Below are positions 52,041 through 61,120 of a DNA stretch of 64,000 bases, piece by piece. A program made the position numbers and the translations under genes. A model generated the notes under the pieces. It made no database searches. It was not told the DNA's origin and saw only the letters and a program-made list of their open reading frames with translations. The DNA comes from Candidatus Woesearchaeota archaeon (GTDB lineage Archaea > Nanobdellota > Nanobdellia > Woesearchaeales > SM23-78), in assembly GCA_019322375.1 (NCBI GenBank), contig JAHWIP010000003.1, positions 7,428 to 71,427 on the forward strand. Reading direction: 5' to 3'. Each line of letters opens with the position of its first letter. Positions within the stretch are counted from its first letter, which is position 1.

Positions 52041-52574
52041 ATGCCTAAAAAAAAGGATTCAAGCCCTGTTTTTGAAATATTCGTTGTTCTGGCCATAGTA
52101 GCTATTGTGGCTGTTACAGGACAGGTGCTGTTGCGTTATGAAAACACAGGCAGTTCTGCCAATGCTATTACTGGCTTTGCAGTTGCTGAGTATGAAGAGG
52201 AAATGGTTGAAGAAGAATTTCTTGATGTGGGTGTAGATGATATAAAGGTTAATCCTCCAAGCCCGTTAATAGGAGAGCCGTTTGAAATCAGGGTGATAGT
52301 TGCTAACAAAGGCTTTGTGGAGATAAACACTCCTTTTTATGTGCAGGCAAAACTAATACCTAATGCAGAGAATGTTAAGCCCACGCTTCTCAACAGCGTG
52401 ATAACCCAGATATTAAAGCCAGGAGAAACCTCAACAGCTGTTTTCAGGATAGCAACAGTAACAAAGGAAGGTCCTATGAAGATAATAGCAACAGCTGATT
52501 CTACTGCCAAACTAGGAGATGATAATCCTTCAAATGACCAAAGAAGCAAAACAATTATATTAACCAATCAATAG
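52041..52574 (+). CDS. Membrane-anchored CARDB-like protein
   Basis: 177 residues: a membrane helix (about 12-30), an acidic linker, then a beta-sandwich like CARDB/APHP domains: FLDVGVDDIKVNPPSPLIGE, PFEIRVIVANKGFVEINTPF, FRIATVTKEGPMKIIATADS, DDNPSNDQ. Such domains occur in archaeal surface adhesins. TTTTTAAACT about 26-30 nt upstream gives a leaderless promoter. Confidence 0.72.
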   Translation: MPKKKDSSPVFEIFVVLAIVAIVAVTGQVLLRYENTGSSANAITGFAVAEYEEEMVEEEFLDVGVDDIKVNPPSPLIGEPFEIRVIVANKGFVEINTPFYVQAKLIPNAENVKPTLLNSVITQILKPGETSTAVFRIATVTKEGPMKIIATADSTAKLGDDNPSNDQRSKTIILTNQ

Positions 52575-52587
52575 ATTATTTCTTAAA

Positions 52588-53046
52588 ATGATGTATATAA
52601 CCCATATGGCAGTTGCATTATTTGCAGGGCTTTTAAAAGTAAAAATAATCCCTTTGCCCATAAACAAATATGTTTTTCTATCAATCGTGGTGGTATCAGC
52701 TCTTCTGCCAGACATAGATTATGACTCATTCATAGCCAGGAAACTAAAACTAAGATTTGTGCGTTTCTTTTTTGCACACAGAGGCTTTTTCCACAGCATC
52801 CTGCCCATGGTATTCTTTATGATACTAGCCTTTTTAATCACAGGCAATCCTTACTACTCCTTAGCTGTTCTGATAGGCTTTGGCTCCCACCTGGCCTTTG
52901 ACAGCATAACCATGAAAGGAATAGCATGGTTCTGGCCAAGCAAACTAAGAGCAAAAGGCCCCTTAAAAACAGGAGGAATAGTAGATTGGATACTGCTGTT
53001 AGTATTTATACTAATGGATGCAGTGATGGTGGTGGTTGTTTTCTGA
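52588..53046 (+). CDS. YdjM-family membrane-bound metal-dependent hydrolase
   Basis: 152 residues, four membrane helices. Family motifs MYITHMAVALFAG, LLPDIDYDSF, HRGFFHSI and GSHLAFDSITMKGIAWFWP supply the conserved histidine and aspartate residues. YdjM proteins are membrane hydrolases of uncertain substrate. Start is 13 nt after the previous stop, so likely the same operon. Confidence 0.85.
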   Translation: MMYITHMAVALFAGLLKVKIIPLPINKYVFLSIVVVSALLPDIDYDSFIARKLKLRFVRFFFAHRGFFHSILPMVFFMILAFLITGNPYYSLAVLIGFGSHLAFDSITMKGIAWFWPSKLRAKGPLKTGGIVDWILLLVFILMDAVMVVVVF

Positions 53047-53103
53047 ATTGGTTATTTTGAAGAGAAAGAGTTAATAAAAAAAGAAATAATTTATAATTTT
53101 AAC

Positions 53104-53499
53104 TTAATAAAGATAGTCCGGAGTTCCCCAGTACCCTCCGCAGCCTTTACAAGCAGATTCTGAGCTACATGCACGGTTATACTTGCAGCATCCAGGAGTT
53201 TTTCTTGAAGTTGCATAACAAAAACATGTCACCCGACCACAATGAGGATCTCCCCCGCCAGATTCCATTGGCTTTCCCACCACGTTTTCTTCTTCCATTA
53301 CTTCAGAAAGCATGTCATATTCCTCATCAGTAAGCCCAGACACAACATATGCCTTTTGTAATTCAGGTTCAGATGTTGTTGTAATTGTGGCTGCCTCTTC
53401 CCCTCTATTCATAAACATAACTACTATTGCCACTATGGCTACTATTGCTACCATTGCTATTAGTGCGAATAAGTAGTTGCCTTTGTCTTTTTCTGCCAT
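53104..53499 (-). CDS. Small cysteine-rich exported protein
   Basis: 131 residues: basic N-terminus, membrane helix (about 10-30), acidic linker, and a C-terminal domain with ten cysteines (CGRVTCFCYATS, CCKYNRACSSES, CKGCGGYWG). GAGGTGA ribosome-binding site before the ATG. A further member of the exported cysteine-rich set outside the two clusters. Function unknown. Confidence 0.66.
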   Translation of the reverse strand: MAEKDKGNYLFALIAMVAIVAIVAIVVMFMNRGEEAATITTTSEPELQKAYVVSGLTDEEYDMLSEVMEEENVVGKPMESGGGDPHCGRVTCFCYATSRKTPGCCKYNRACSSESACKGCGGYWGTPDYLY

Positions 53500-53646
53500 T
53501 TATTCACCTCGTTTTGTTGAATATAAGCTCTTTATTTTTGTTTTTTGGTTTGGGTTTATAAAAAGCTTTCGCAGGAATAAGCCACAAATTAGTTACTACT
53601 TTAGAATGGATAACATATTTAAATGTAGATGTTTTCCTGGGCTTGT

Positions 53647-56600
53647 ATGGCACAATCATCCATGTTTATTGGCAAGTTTGAATTTGAAGGGCCAGGCTCA
53701 CACCTAACCATGACTCTTTGGCAGGGTAACAAGGCTTACCAGTTCTCAACTAATTTCATAGGGGTTTATCCTAATGACCAGACCAAGCTTAAGAAGAAAA
53801 AAACCATTTGGCCTGCAAGCAGGGAAAAAAAGATTTCTCTTGAAAAAATACTTGTGGAACAGGGCTTGGAAAAATCAGATTCTTTTGATATAAAACAGGG
53901 AGAATACGCCTTTGATATAATAGACAAAAGAATTGTGCAGCTTTTTCTGGATAAAAGAGATTATGACAAGCTTCCGGAAGAAGCAACCAATGAGCTGATC
54001 ACCTGCCACACTCAAAGCATGAAATGGGATTTTGGAATCATGCAAAAAGCAGAGATAGAGTCCTGGTTGTTAAAGATACTAAAGGAAAAGAGCAAGTTAG
54101 ACCAGGAAATTGATTCCTTGTACAAGGCAATGCTCAGGACCAATAAGAAACAATTAACAGGTTCATTAGATGATATAACGAGTTTTATTAAAAAAGATTA
54201 TCATAAAGATGACTTTGATAAAAAAATTATTCCTTTGCTTTTTGAAAGCATTGGGTACAGATTTAAACAACAAGAAGATAAAAATTTATTGATTCACCTA
54301 TTTCAGCAGACCAGGTATTCTTTTAAGCACAAGCATCATTATATTAATGCACAGAAAAAAGTGTTTGAGCCTTTAGACATAGAGATTGATTACCCTAAAT
54401 TAACAGACAAGAAAAATGATGCTTATTATAAAAAGATATTAAAAAAGCCTTTTGGCAGAAGATTTCTTGAAAACAGCAAGCAGGTGCTTGGTGAAAAAGG
54501 CATAGATGCAATATTTTCCAAAGATAAGGAGATATACATCCTTAAATCAGAGCAGGAAGAATTGTTTAATACCTTTAAGAGACTGCTGAGCCATAAAGCA
54601 GAGTATCCTGATGTAGAGGACTATGTGGAGAGCATAAAATACCAGCTGGAAGACTTGTTCTGCAGAGTACAATACTTTAATCTTCACAGCAAGACACGCA
54701 AAGACCTTAGGAAGCTGGTTAAGGAAAAACTAGAAGAAATAGGGGGCGAAGAGAGAGACAAAGATAATTTGAATTATGATAAAAAGATTTTTGAACGTGC
54801 ACAAAGACTCAGGCAAAAAAAGCAGGACTTGGAGAGCAGGATTAAGCAGATAAAAAGCTCCAACACCCTGAAGTATGACTTTGACTACCAGAGAACAATG
54901 CTCTTTCTTGACATAATGCACAGGCATCCTGAAGTAAAAGGAGATGATAAGCTTAAAAAAAAGCTTAGAAAAAAGATTTATTTTGAAGGAATAAAACCAA
55001 AAGGAATGATTAATGAGCATGAATGGCTTGACCAGACACCCAGTGTTTTCCTGGACATAGAAAAATTTCAGTATGGAACACCAGAAGAGGTTATTAATGC
55101 AATTATATCTTCTGTAAGAAGAGTAGATGGAGAATACATAGGGCGGATAGATACTGATATTGATTCAGGAGAAAAAAATATTCTTGGTTTTCAAATAAAA
55201 CACCACCATAATAATATGAACCTGATGCTATCCTCTGCTGATTTTATTAATCCAGAAAGATGCTATACTTACTTTACCCAGGGCGACTATGATTTTAAGC
55301 ATTTAAGCAAAACCAGGCTTTTTAGGACTGGCAAGGAAAAAGTGATTGTTCCAAGGCAAAAGGTGCATGAGGAGTTTATCAGGCGTTATGACATACCAGG
55401 CGTATCTATTAACACAGTCACGCTTGCAAAAATAATTTGGCCTCACCTGCTTAATCACAGATTAGCAACTCTTGTCAACAAATTATATCAAAAAGAAGGA
55501 ACAGAAAAAGTATTTGAAAAATCATTTGACTATGAAGAATTAAGAGAACAAGCAGGGTTGGCCAAAAAAGGAGATAAAGAAAAAGCTTATGACATACTAT
55601 ATTATGGAGGGGATGATGTTGATAAACCATTCAAAGCCTGGCTTCATCCAAAAGCCAGATACATCTTTAAAGACCTGCTGGAAGTGTGCAACACCTTTGG
55701 CATAACACCTGACCAGGCAAGCTCTAATGCTAACACAGCAGCCCATCTTTTTGAAAAAAGATTTTATGAAAAATCCGGAGGCATACTCTCTCCAGGCATC
55801 TTTAGGCAGAAACACCAGGAATTGGCCAAGGAGTTCAGAAACAAATATACTGAGTACAGAACCAAACATTTGCTAGAGCAAGGCCTGAAAATAGATTTTG
55901 AAAGAGGAGTCCAGGACAATGTCAGCCAGCTCTACTTTTCTCCAGAACTGTTCATATGCAAAGTGCTTTACCCTGATTTTCCAGGAGTAAAAGCCTTTGT
56001 TGACAGAACCATGCGCATGAAAAACCCTGAAAGAAAGGTCAGCAGGCTGCAGTATGTAAAACCCTTTGTGGTAAGCATGCTAACAGATTTATACGGAATT
56101 CATAAGATACAAGACGAGATAAAAGTGCTTGAGAAAGAAAAAGCTGAACTTCTTGAGGAAATAAGAGGAATGCCTGAAAGCCAGGAAAAACAGTCGGAAA
56201 AAGAACAAAAAATAAAGGCTTTTGGAGGGAAATGGGAAAAAATCATTGACAAATTAATAAGCATGAATAATAAGAAGTATTTCTTTGGACAACTATTCGG
56301 AGTTAAATGCGAAAAAGTAGAGGAAAGAGTACAGCAGGCATACAAAACAATAGCAGATGTAATCAATGAGAATGATATTCATCCCTTGCAAATAAAAGGC
56401 AACTTTATCTATGCAAAAGAAAATCTTCCTGACAAGGTGCTGAGAAAAGCAGGCTTGTTCAGGATGAGGAATATGCGAATATTTAATATGCAGAAAAATG
56501 AACTCACTTTTCATGCAGAAGACCAGTACGCAGGCTACCCGCCCAGGCTTGACCGCCCGGGTTTTCATTACAGCATGTTCCAGACAAGAATAATCAAAGA

Positions 56601-57102
56601 AGCCCTGGACAGGCTTTTGCAAAAAAAAGAAGACTATCTTGGAGTCCTTAATATTATAAACACAAGCTCAACCAAATTATCTGCAGACCTGCCAACAGCC
56701 CTTGTTAATCCTAAATTAGAAAAAAACCAGGCATTTATACAGGACTTGTTAAAATACAATAGAACCAAGAACCGCTATGTGGGCAATGATGAAAAAGGAA
56801 AAAGAGAATTTACAGAGCACAACAAAAAATTCTACAGGCCAGATCCCAAGTACTTTATGAGAAAGTTCTATGGAAAAACAAGCAAAGACATAGATGTTCA
56901 TGCTCCTATAGCCAAGCTCTTTGGAGGAATAATAAACCTGGGAGAAGACAATTCCAGTGATACAAAAAAAGAATTTTGGCGTCAAAGACAGATGTACAGG
57001 CAGCTAATATCTGAGACTATGCTGAGCAGGCAGGAATTAAAGCAGATTTTAAACCAAGAGCTTGCAGTGCATGAACCAGGCGGACAGTTTATTATTATGT
57101 AA
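53647..57102 (+). CDS. Very large cytoplasmic protein of unknown function
   Basis: 1151 residues from ATG 53647 (MAQSSMFIGKFEFEG), with a TATA-like ATATTTAAAT about 30 nt upstream. No signal or membrane segment. Highly charged. Helical segments (about 380-430 and 840-885, KVLEKEKAELLEEIRGMPES) look coiled. A central domain includes VDGEYIGRIDTDIDSGEKNI and LGFQIKHHHNNMNL; the C-terminus has KRYFMRKFYGKTSKDIDVHA-like sequence. No family recognised. Divergent from the cysteine-rich gene 53104-53499, with a promoter-sized spacer. Confidence 0.75.
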   Translation: MAQSSMFIGKFEFEGPGSHLTMTLWQGNKAYQFSTNFIGVYPNDQTKLKKKKTIWPASREKKISLEKILVEQGLEKSDSFDIKQGEYAFDIIDKRIVQLFLDKRDYDKLPEEATNELITCHTQSMKWDFGIMQKAEIESWLLKILKEKSKLDQEIDSLYKAMLRTNKKQLTGSLDDITSFIKKDYHKDDFDKKIIPLLFESIGYRFKQQEDKNLLIHLFQQTRYSFKHKHHYINAQKKVFEPLDIEIDYPKLTDKKNDAYYKKILKKPFGRRFLENSKQVLGEKGIDAIFSKDKEIYILKSEQEELFNTFKRLLSHKAEYPDVEDYVESIKYQLEDLFCRVQYFNLHSKTRKDLRKLVKEKLEEIGGEERDKDNLNYDKKIFERAQRLRQKKQDLESRIKQIKSSNTLKYDFDYQRTMLFLDIMHRHPEVKGDDKLKKKLRKKIYFEGIKPKGMINEHEWLDQTPSVFLDIEKFQYGTPEEVINAIISSVRRVDGEYIGRIDTDIDSGEKNILGFQIKHHHNNMNLMLSSADFINPERCYTYFTQGDYDFKHLSKTRLFRTGKEKVIVPRQKVHEEFIRRYDIPGVSINTVTLAKIIWPHLLNHRLATLVNKLYQKEGTEKVFEKSFDYEELREQAGLAKKGDKEKAYDILYYGGDDVDKPFKAWLHPKARYIFKDLLEVCNTFGITPDQASSNANTAAHLFEKRFYEKSGGILSPGIFRQKHQELAKEFRNKYTEYRTKHLLEQGLKIDFERGVQDNVSQLYFSPELFICKVLYPDFPGVKAFVDRTMRMKNPERKVSRLQYVKPFVVSMLTDLYGIHKIQDEIKVLEKEKAELLEEIRGMPESQEKQSEKEQKIKAFGGKWEKIIDKLISMNNKKYFFGQLFGVKCEKVEERVQQAYKTIADVINENDIHPLQIKGNFIYAKENLPDKVLRKAGLFRMRNMRIFNMQKNELTFHAEDQYAGYPPRLDRPGFHYSMFQTRIIKEALDRLLQKKEDYLGVLNIINTSSTKLSADLPTALVNPKLEKNQAFIQDLLKYNRTKNRYVGNDEKGKREFTEHNKKFYRPDPKYFMRKFYGKTSKDIDVHAPIAKLFGGIINLGEDNSSDTKKEFWRQRQMYRQLISETMLSRQELKQILNQELAVHEPGGQFIIM

Positions 57103-57131
57103 AAGAAATAAAAATAATAACCCAGAAATTT

Positions 57132-58172
57132 TTATGTAAACATCATGCTAAGCATATAAATCTTGTTAAGAATCTCAACCTTGTTAAGAACAATGGTTTC
57201 TACTAATGCGCCGATAATGAATATAATAATCGCTATTATGAACAAGGTGTAATTATTAGCAAACACTTTTTTCAGTCTTTTCTGCTGAAACAAGTTTCCA
57301 ATAAAATGAATCATGCTGGTAATTACTATAACACAGATTAAGCTGAAGATTAAAGGGCTTGTTATTCCAAATCCATACCCAAGGATTAGTTTTAAAAACA
57401 CAATCAGGGCAAAGCCGCAGATAAGATAAAAAATAAAATTTCTAATATCCTTTCTCTCCTTAATAATCTCATCAGATATAATGCCCCCAGAAATAGCAGC
57501 CAATATATAGGCTCCGCCTTCAAGTATTAAATGAGGCAGGGTAATGATAAATATCAAGAATAAGTACCCCCAAGGGCTGACACCAGCAGCACTGCCAGCT
57601 GCAAAAGCCCTGTACCCAAACAAAGCACCCCAGCTGCTGGCATTCCAGGTTATAAAAAAGATAGCTCCGTCACCAGCAACAATAGCCAGTAAAAAGCAGG
57701 CAAGCAAAACCCACCAGTTATTAGCCAGGATGCTCACAAAAGTGTCGAAAATATAAGCCCTTCCCCTAAGAGCAGGGTCAACAAACAACTGCTCCTTAAA
57801 GATGTTAAAAGTGTTGACTCCGAGCTGAGGAAGGATAAAGGAATAAAAAGTATAAGTCAGATAAATGCCAAAGAAAATAGCAAAATAAACCCTTATAGCC
57901 TGGTTGTTCTTAAAAAAATGCTTAACAGAAGCAAAATTCTTTAAAGAAAGCCTTTTCTCAGTCTCCTCTTCTTTTTCCTCCTTCTTAAACATTTTCTGCA
58001 GATAAGGAAGAATAAGCAGAGAAGTAAAAATAACACTAACAATGCCAGAATTAGCCCCAAACAACAACCTGGCAGCAATAATCCCAACAGTAGAATAGAT
58101 AACAGCAATAAGAAAAGCATAACCAACCCTTTTCTCAAGCCAGTTCTCAGGGAATAAGTGTTCTAGGACCAT
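57132..58172 (-). CDS. SpoIIM-family membrane protein
   Basis: 346 residues, seven or eight membrane helices. The SpoIIM core is visible at ILANNWWVLLACFLLAIVAG, FFITWNASSWGALFGYR and LPHLILEGGAYILAAISGG. SpoIIM homologues are widespread in archaea with unknown function. In sporulating bacteria SpoIIM recruits peptidoglycan hydrolases SpoIID/P at the engulfing membrane (family knowledge), which is notable given the two hydrolase-domain proteins here; a link is only inference. Confidence 0.85.
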   Translation of the reverse strand: MVLEHLFPENWLEKRVGYAFLIAVIYSTVGIIAARLLFGANSGIVSVIFTSLLILPYLQKMFKKEEKEEETEKRLSLKNFASVKHFFKNNQAIRVYFAIFFGIYLTYTFYSFILPQLGVNTFNIFKEQLFVDPALRGRAYIFDTFVSILANNWWVLLACFLLAIVAGDGAIFFITWNASSWGALFGYRAFAAGSAAGVSPWGYLFLIFIITLPHLILEGGAYILAAISGGIISDEIIKERKDIRNFIFYLICGFALIVFLKLILGYGFGITSPLIFSLICVIVITSMIHFIGNLFQQKRLKKVFANNYTLFIIAIIIFIIGALVETIVLNKVEILNKIYMLSMMFT

Positions 58173-58286
58173 AAAATAATTTTTTGATTATGTTATATAA
58201 AAAGTTTTAGGTTGGTGAGGTTCAGGTTGGGGAAAGAAATAATAAAAAATTTTGTTGGCATTGGGGGGTGTTTCTCTAGAAAAATC

Positions 58287-60776
58287 TTACTTTTCAAAGA
58301 TTAGATTGCAGTTTGATTCTACAATTAAAGCAGCAGCTTTTTGCAGAGAGCTAATCCTGTTCTGGTTGGCATCAAGTATTACTCCTTCTGAAGAGCTAAG
58401 CAGATTTCGTATTTCATTATAATTAATCATATTAATATTAGCCAATCTTTGTAGCTGTGCCAAATTGTTTATTATAATCATCCTTCCACAATCTCCCTCA
58501 AATCTTATATTGTAGGTGCTGAATGGAGATGACACAAGGTTAATCATTCCACTGAAAAGAGGGACTGCTCTCTGGTTTTCTGTTCCCATTAGAGAAGCTG
58601 ATACATCAAAAGCACTAGCAGCCATGTAAGAAGGATGATTATTACCATAACTCACAAGAGGATCTCCTATCAACTCCATTTGAGAGGGTATGTTTGGGTT
58701 AATTTCTCCGTAAGGCCAGGCTATAGTAATGAAATAATCTCTTGAATCCTGGAGTGCAAATCTTATCACATCTCCTATCTTATGTCCTTGATTAAAGTAA
58801 GGCATAATCCAACTAGCCCAACCGGATCCTGTTCCTAAAAGATCCACGCTGCCATATACATTTGTTGATAATGATCTAAGAGTGCTGTCAAGATTATTAT
58901 CATAATTAACATGTTTGATTGTGCTGCATGCATGCAAGTACCATAAAGATGGCTTATGAGGTCTCCTGCTCAGAATTGAATCTGCATTAACATGGGGTTC
59001 AGTTGCACTTAAATAATTTGGACCTCCATGGCCCTTGAGTATTACAAATTCACTATTTTTTGCCAAATCAAGAATTAAATCCAACGGAGGATTATTAATC
59101 AAACTGTTGGTGTCAGTTGGATCTCCATAAGAATCAACCTTGCTTGCACCATACATTTTATTGAGGTTTTCTATAATTGATTTTGAATCCCAACACCTAT
59201 ATCCTATTGAGCAATTCGCAGTCCAAGTTATGTCCCAGTCAGAAGAAAAAACAGCTTTCTTACTTATTTGTATAAGATTGTTTTCTTTTAGCCAGCCAAG
59301 ATTTAATAGTATTGAAGCACTGGTTAAATCATAACCTGTTATTCTTCCAACACCCATGTCAGGAATAAAATATTTATCTTGGTCTCCAATATCACTAGAG
59401 CTCCAAGCACTGTTTCTATCAGCATACAAAATATCAGCACTGAATTGCTGTAAGAAAGGGTTGTCACTCATATTTATGATTTCAATCGGCATCCTGTAAG
59501 TATATGGAATTTTAAGTCTGTCAGCAACTATGGTCATGTACTTGAATTCCTGGTTATTATTGTAAGGTCTTAACAAGTTAAGTTGTCTATCAATATCATT
59601 ATCAAAGCTGAAAGTACTGCCTGCTGCATCACCCTCTACAGATATCAAAGCAGTATTTCGGTATAATACATAGAGAACTCCAAGTTTTGAGTAATCTGAA
59701 GTTACTTTAGGAATAACAGTAACAATCTTTTCACTGGAAATACCTTGGTTTAGTTTTATTTCTGCATTCCTAATATCAGGAACTTGCTCTATGTTGCTGG
59801 AATAAGAGTAAAGATATCTTCTTGTATAATCATTGTTACCAAAATAAATTATTTTTCTTGAAGGTATTTTTTCAATATATCTACTAACATCCAGCACAGA
59901 GTCCAGAAACAAACCATTGTTTTTACCAGCCCAAGCAGACGCATAAGGCTTTAACTCTTCATTGTCTGAGAAGGAGATTAGTCGAAATGGGGATACTAGC
60001 ATTTCATTAACTGTAGATTTCTGATATTCAATGCCTTCATTTGTTAGATAACGTTCAATATTATTGAAATTTTCATTATCTTCATAAACAATTTTTACCA
60101 AGACATCTTTTGTAAGGGCTTTTAAGAACAGTATTATCTCGTATTCCCGACCTTCAGTATATATTATCACAGGAACCTTATCATTATTAACAGCAAGAGG
60201 AGCGATTTTTAGCAAGGTATCTGTGTTTTTTACTATGAACACGTATGATAAAGTGTCACAATCCTCATCTATTTGTCCATCACAGTCATTATCCTTTCCA
60301 TCACACACTTCAGGAACACAAGCAGATATACATTGGTTGTTTTGGCATGTTTGGCTGCTTTGGCATGTTCCGCAACTTCCTCCGCAGCCGTCGTTACCGC
60401 ATTCTTTGTCAGCACAGTTAGGGGTGCAAGCAGATACACACTGGCCATTCTGGCAGCCATTTTCACAGCTATAAGATGTACTTCTAATCCTATTTCTTCT
60501 ACAATAATACTCTGTAAGATCCTTACTGCCAGTGCACCCATCAGTTTTAGTCGTAGAACCTGCTCTGGTAGTTCCTCTCTCATAATAATCCCTGCCCCCA
60601 TCAGAATCAGTGCATGTTGTTCTACCCCCTCTCCTGGCTTCACCAATAATATTGCCTTGTTCATCAACCAATAGAACTGTTGCATTAGCAGCCATCATAA
60701 AGCCAATTAATGCTACCAGGGCTACCATCAGCACCAGGCCAATCATTGCACGATTAGGATTAATGGTTTTTTTCAA
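58287..60776 (-). CDS. Large surface C25 (gingipain-like) cysteine protease with cysteine-rich and MopE-type repeats
   Basis: 829 residues. Membrane helix (about 12-32), a cysteine-rich region (about 55-175) with CTPNCADKECGNDGCGGSCG-type repeats and VCDGKDNDCDGQIDEDC, a MopE-like calcium- or metal-binding motif. The peptidase part has YADRNSAWSSSDIGDQDKYF and IPDMGVGRITG, then catalytic His583 (VILKGHGGPNYL) and Cys617 (LWYLHACSTIKH), the caspase-like dyad of peptidase family C25. Caspase-like secreted proteases often cut surface or host proteins. The 5' UTR holds a dispersed palindrome at 60788. Confidence 0.82.
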   Translation of the reverse strand: MKKTINPNRAMIGLVLMVALVALIGFMMAANATVLLVDEQGNIIGEARRGGRTTCTDSDGGRDYYERGTTRAGSTTKTDGCTGSKDLTEYYCRRNRIRSTSYSCENGCQNGQCVSACTPNCADKECGNDGCGGSCGTCQSSQTCQNNQCISACVPEVCDGKDNDCDGQIDEDCDTLSYVFIVKNTDTLLKIAPLAVNNDKVPVIIYTEGREYEIILFLKALTKDVLVKIVYEDNENFNNIERYLTNEGIEYQKSTVNEMLVSPFRLISFSDNEELKPYASAWAGKNNGLFLDSVLDVSRYIEKIPSRKIIYFGNNDYTRRYLYSYSSNIEQVPDIRNAEIKLNQGISSEKIVTVIPKVTSDYSKLGVLYVLYRNTALISVEGDAAGSTFSFDNDIDRQLNLLRPYNNNQEFKYMTIVADRLKIPYTYRMPIEIINMSDNPFLQQFSADILYADRNSAWSSSDIGDQDKYFIPDMGVGRITGYDLTSASILLNLGWLKENNLIQISKKAVFSSDWDITWTANCSIGYRCWDSKSIIENLNKMYGASKVDSYGDPTDTNSLINNPPLDLILDLAKNSEFVILKGHGGPNYLSATEPHVNADSILSRRPHKPSLWYLHACSTIKHVNYDNNLDSTLRSLSTNVYGSVDLLGTGSGWASWIMPYFNQGHKIGDVIRFALQDSRDYFITIAWPYGEINPNIPSQMELIGDPLVSYGNNHPSYMAASAFDVSASLMGTENQRAVPLFSGMINLVSSPFSTYNIRFEGDCGRMIIINNLAQLQRLANINMINYNEIRNLLSSSEGVILDANQNRISSLQKAAALIVESNCNLIFEK

Positions 60777-60787
60777 TTTCTTTTTTT

Positions 60788-60811
60788 CTCGCGAACATAG
60801 TGAGCGAGCAA
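60788..60811 (-). repeat. Dispersed palindromic element, copy C
   Basis: Minus strand TTGCTCGCTCACTATGTTCG-CGAG: CTCGC/GCGAG outer stem, TC/TC internal loop, AC/GT inner pair, loop TAT. It lies upstream of the C25 protease start. It differs from copies A and B mostly in the inner stem, where both sides change together. Confidence 0.55.
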
Positions 60812-60911
60812 ATAATTATTTTTAACTTAATTTTTAATTCAATTCTTGTTTTAATCTTATAAAAATTTTCCGAAAATCTGCACTGGACACACTGGACATG
60901 GGGACGTAGGA

Positions 60912-60919
60912 TATATAAA
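60912..60919 (+). promoter_or_regulatory. TATA box of the radA-region transcript
   Basis: TATATAAA. A start site about 26 nt downstream (near 60940) would place the first leader hairpin at the very 5' end of the mRNA, supporting the leader as a transcribed element. Confidence 0.55.
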
Positions 60920-60941
60920 GGACTCTGGCTTCTCTATATGT

Positions 60942-61088
60942 AAGGTAAGCACGTAATTCTTACCTTTTCTTTCCTTTTTTGGAAAGAAAACCTCCGGCTC
61001 TCCGGCGCCTTGACAGCGCCTAAATAAGAGAGCTATGAAACAGGCAAATCTTTGATTTGACGGTTCAAAGAAAGTTTGTTTCTTTGAA
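60942..61088 (+). promoter_or_regulatory. Leader RNA with five consecutive perfect hairpins
   Basis: Hairpins: AAGGTAAG/CTTACCTT (60942-60966); TTTTCTTTCC/GGAAAGAAAA (60965-60990); GCTCTC outer and GGCGC/GCGCC inner (60997-61033); CAAATC-TTT-GATTTG (61045-61059); TTCAAAGAAA/TTTCTTTGAA (61064-61088). All stems are perfect, 5 to 10 bp. They end about 20 nt before the GGAGG of the next gene. Such a dense set is unlikely by chance and suggests a cis-regulatory RNA or a separate small RNA; no known riboswitch family was recognised. Confidence 0.5.
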
Positions 61089-61120
61089 ATAAAATGCGAT
61101 AAGCAAAGGAGGCGGTGAAT

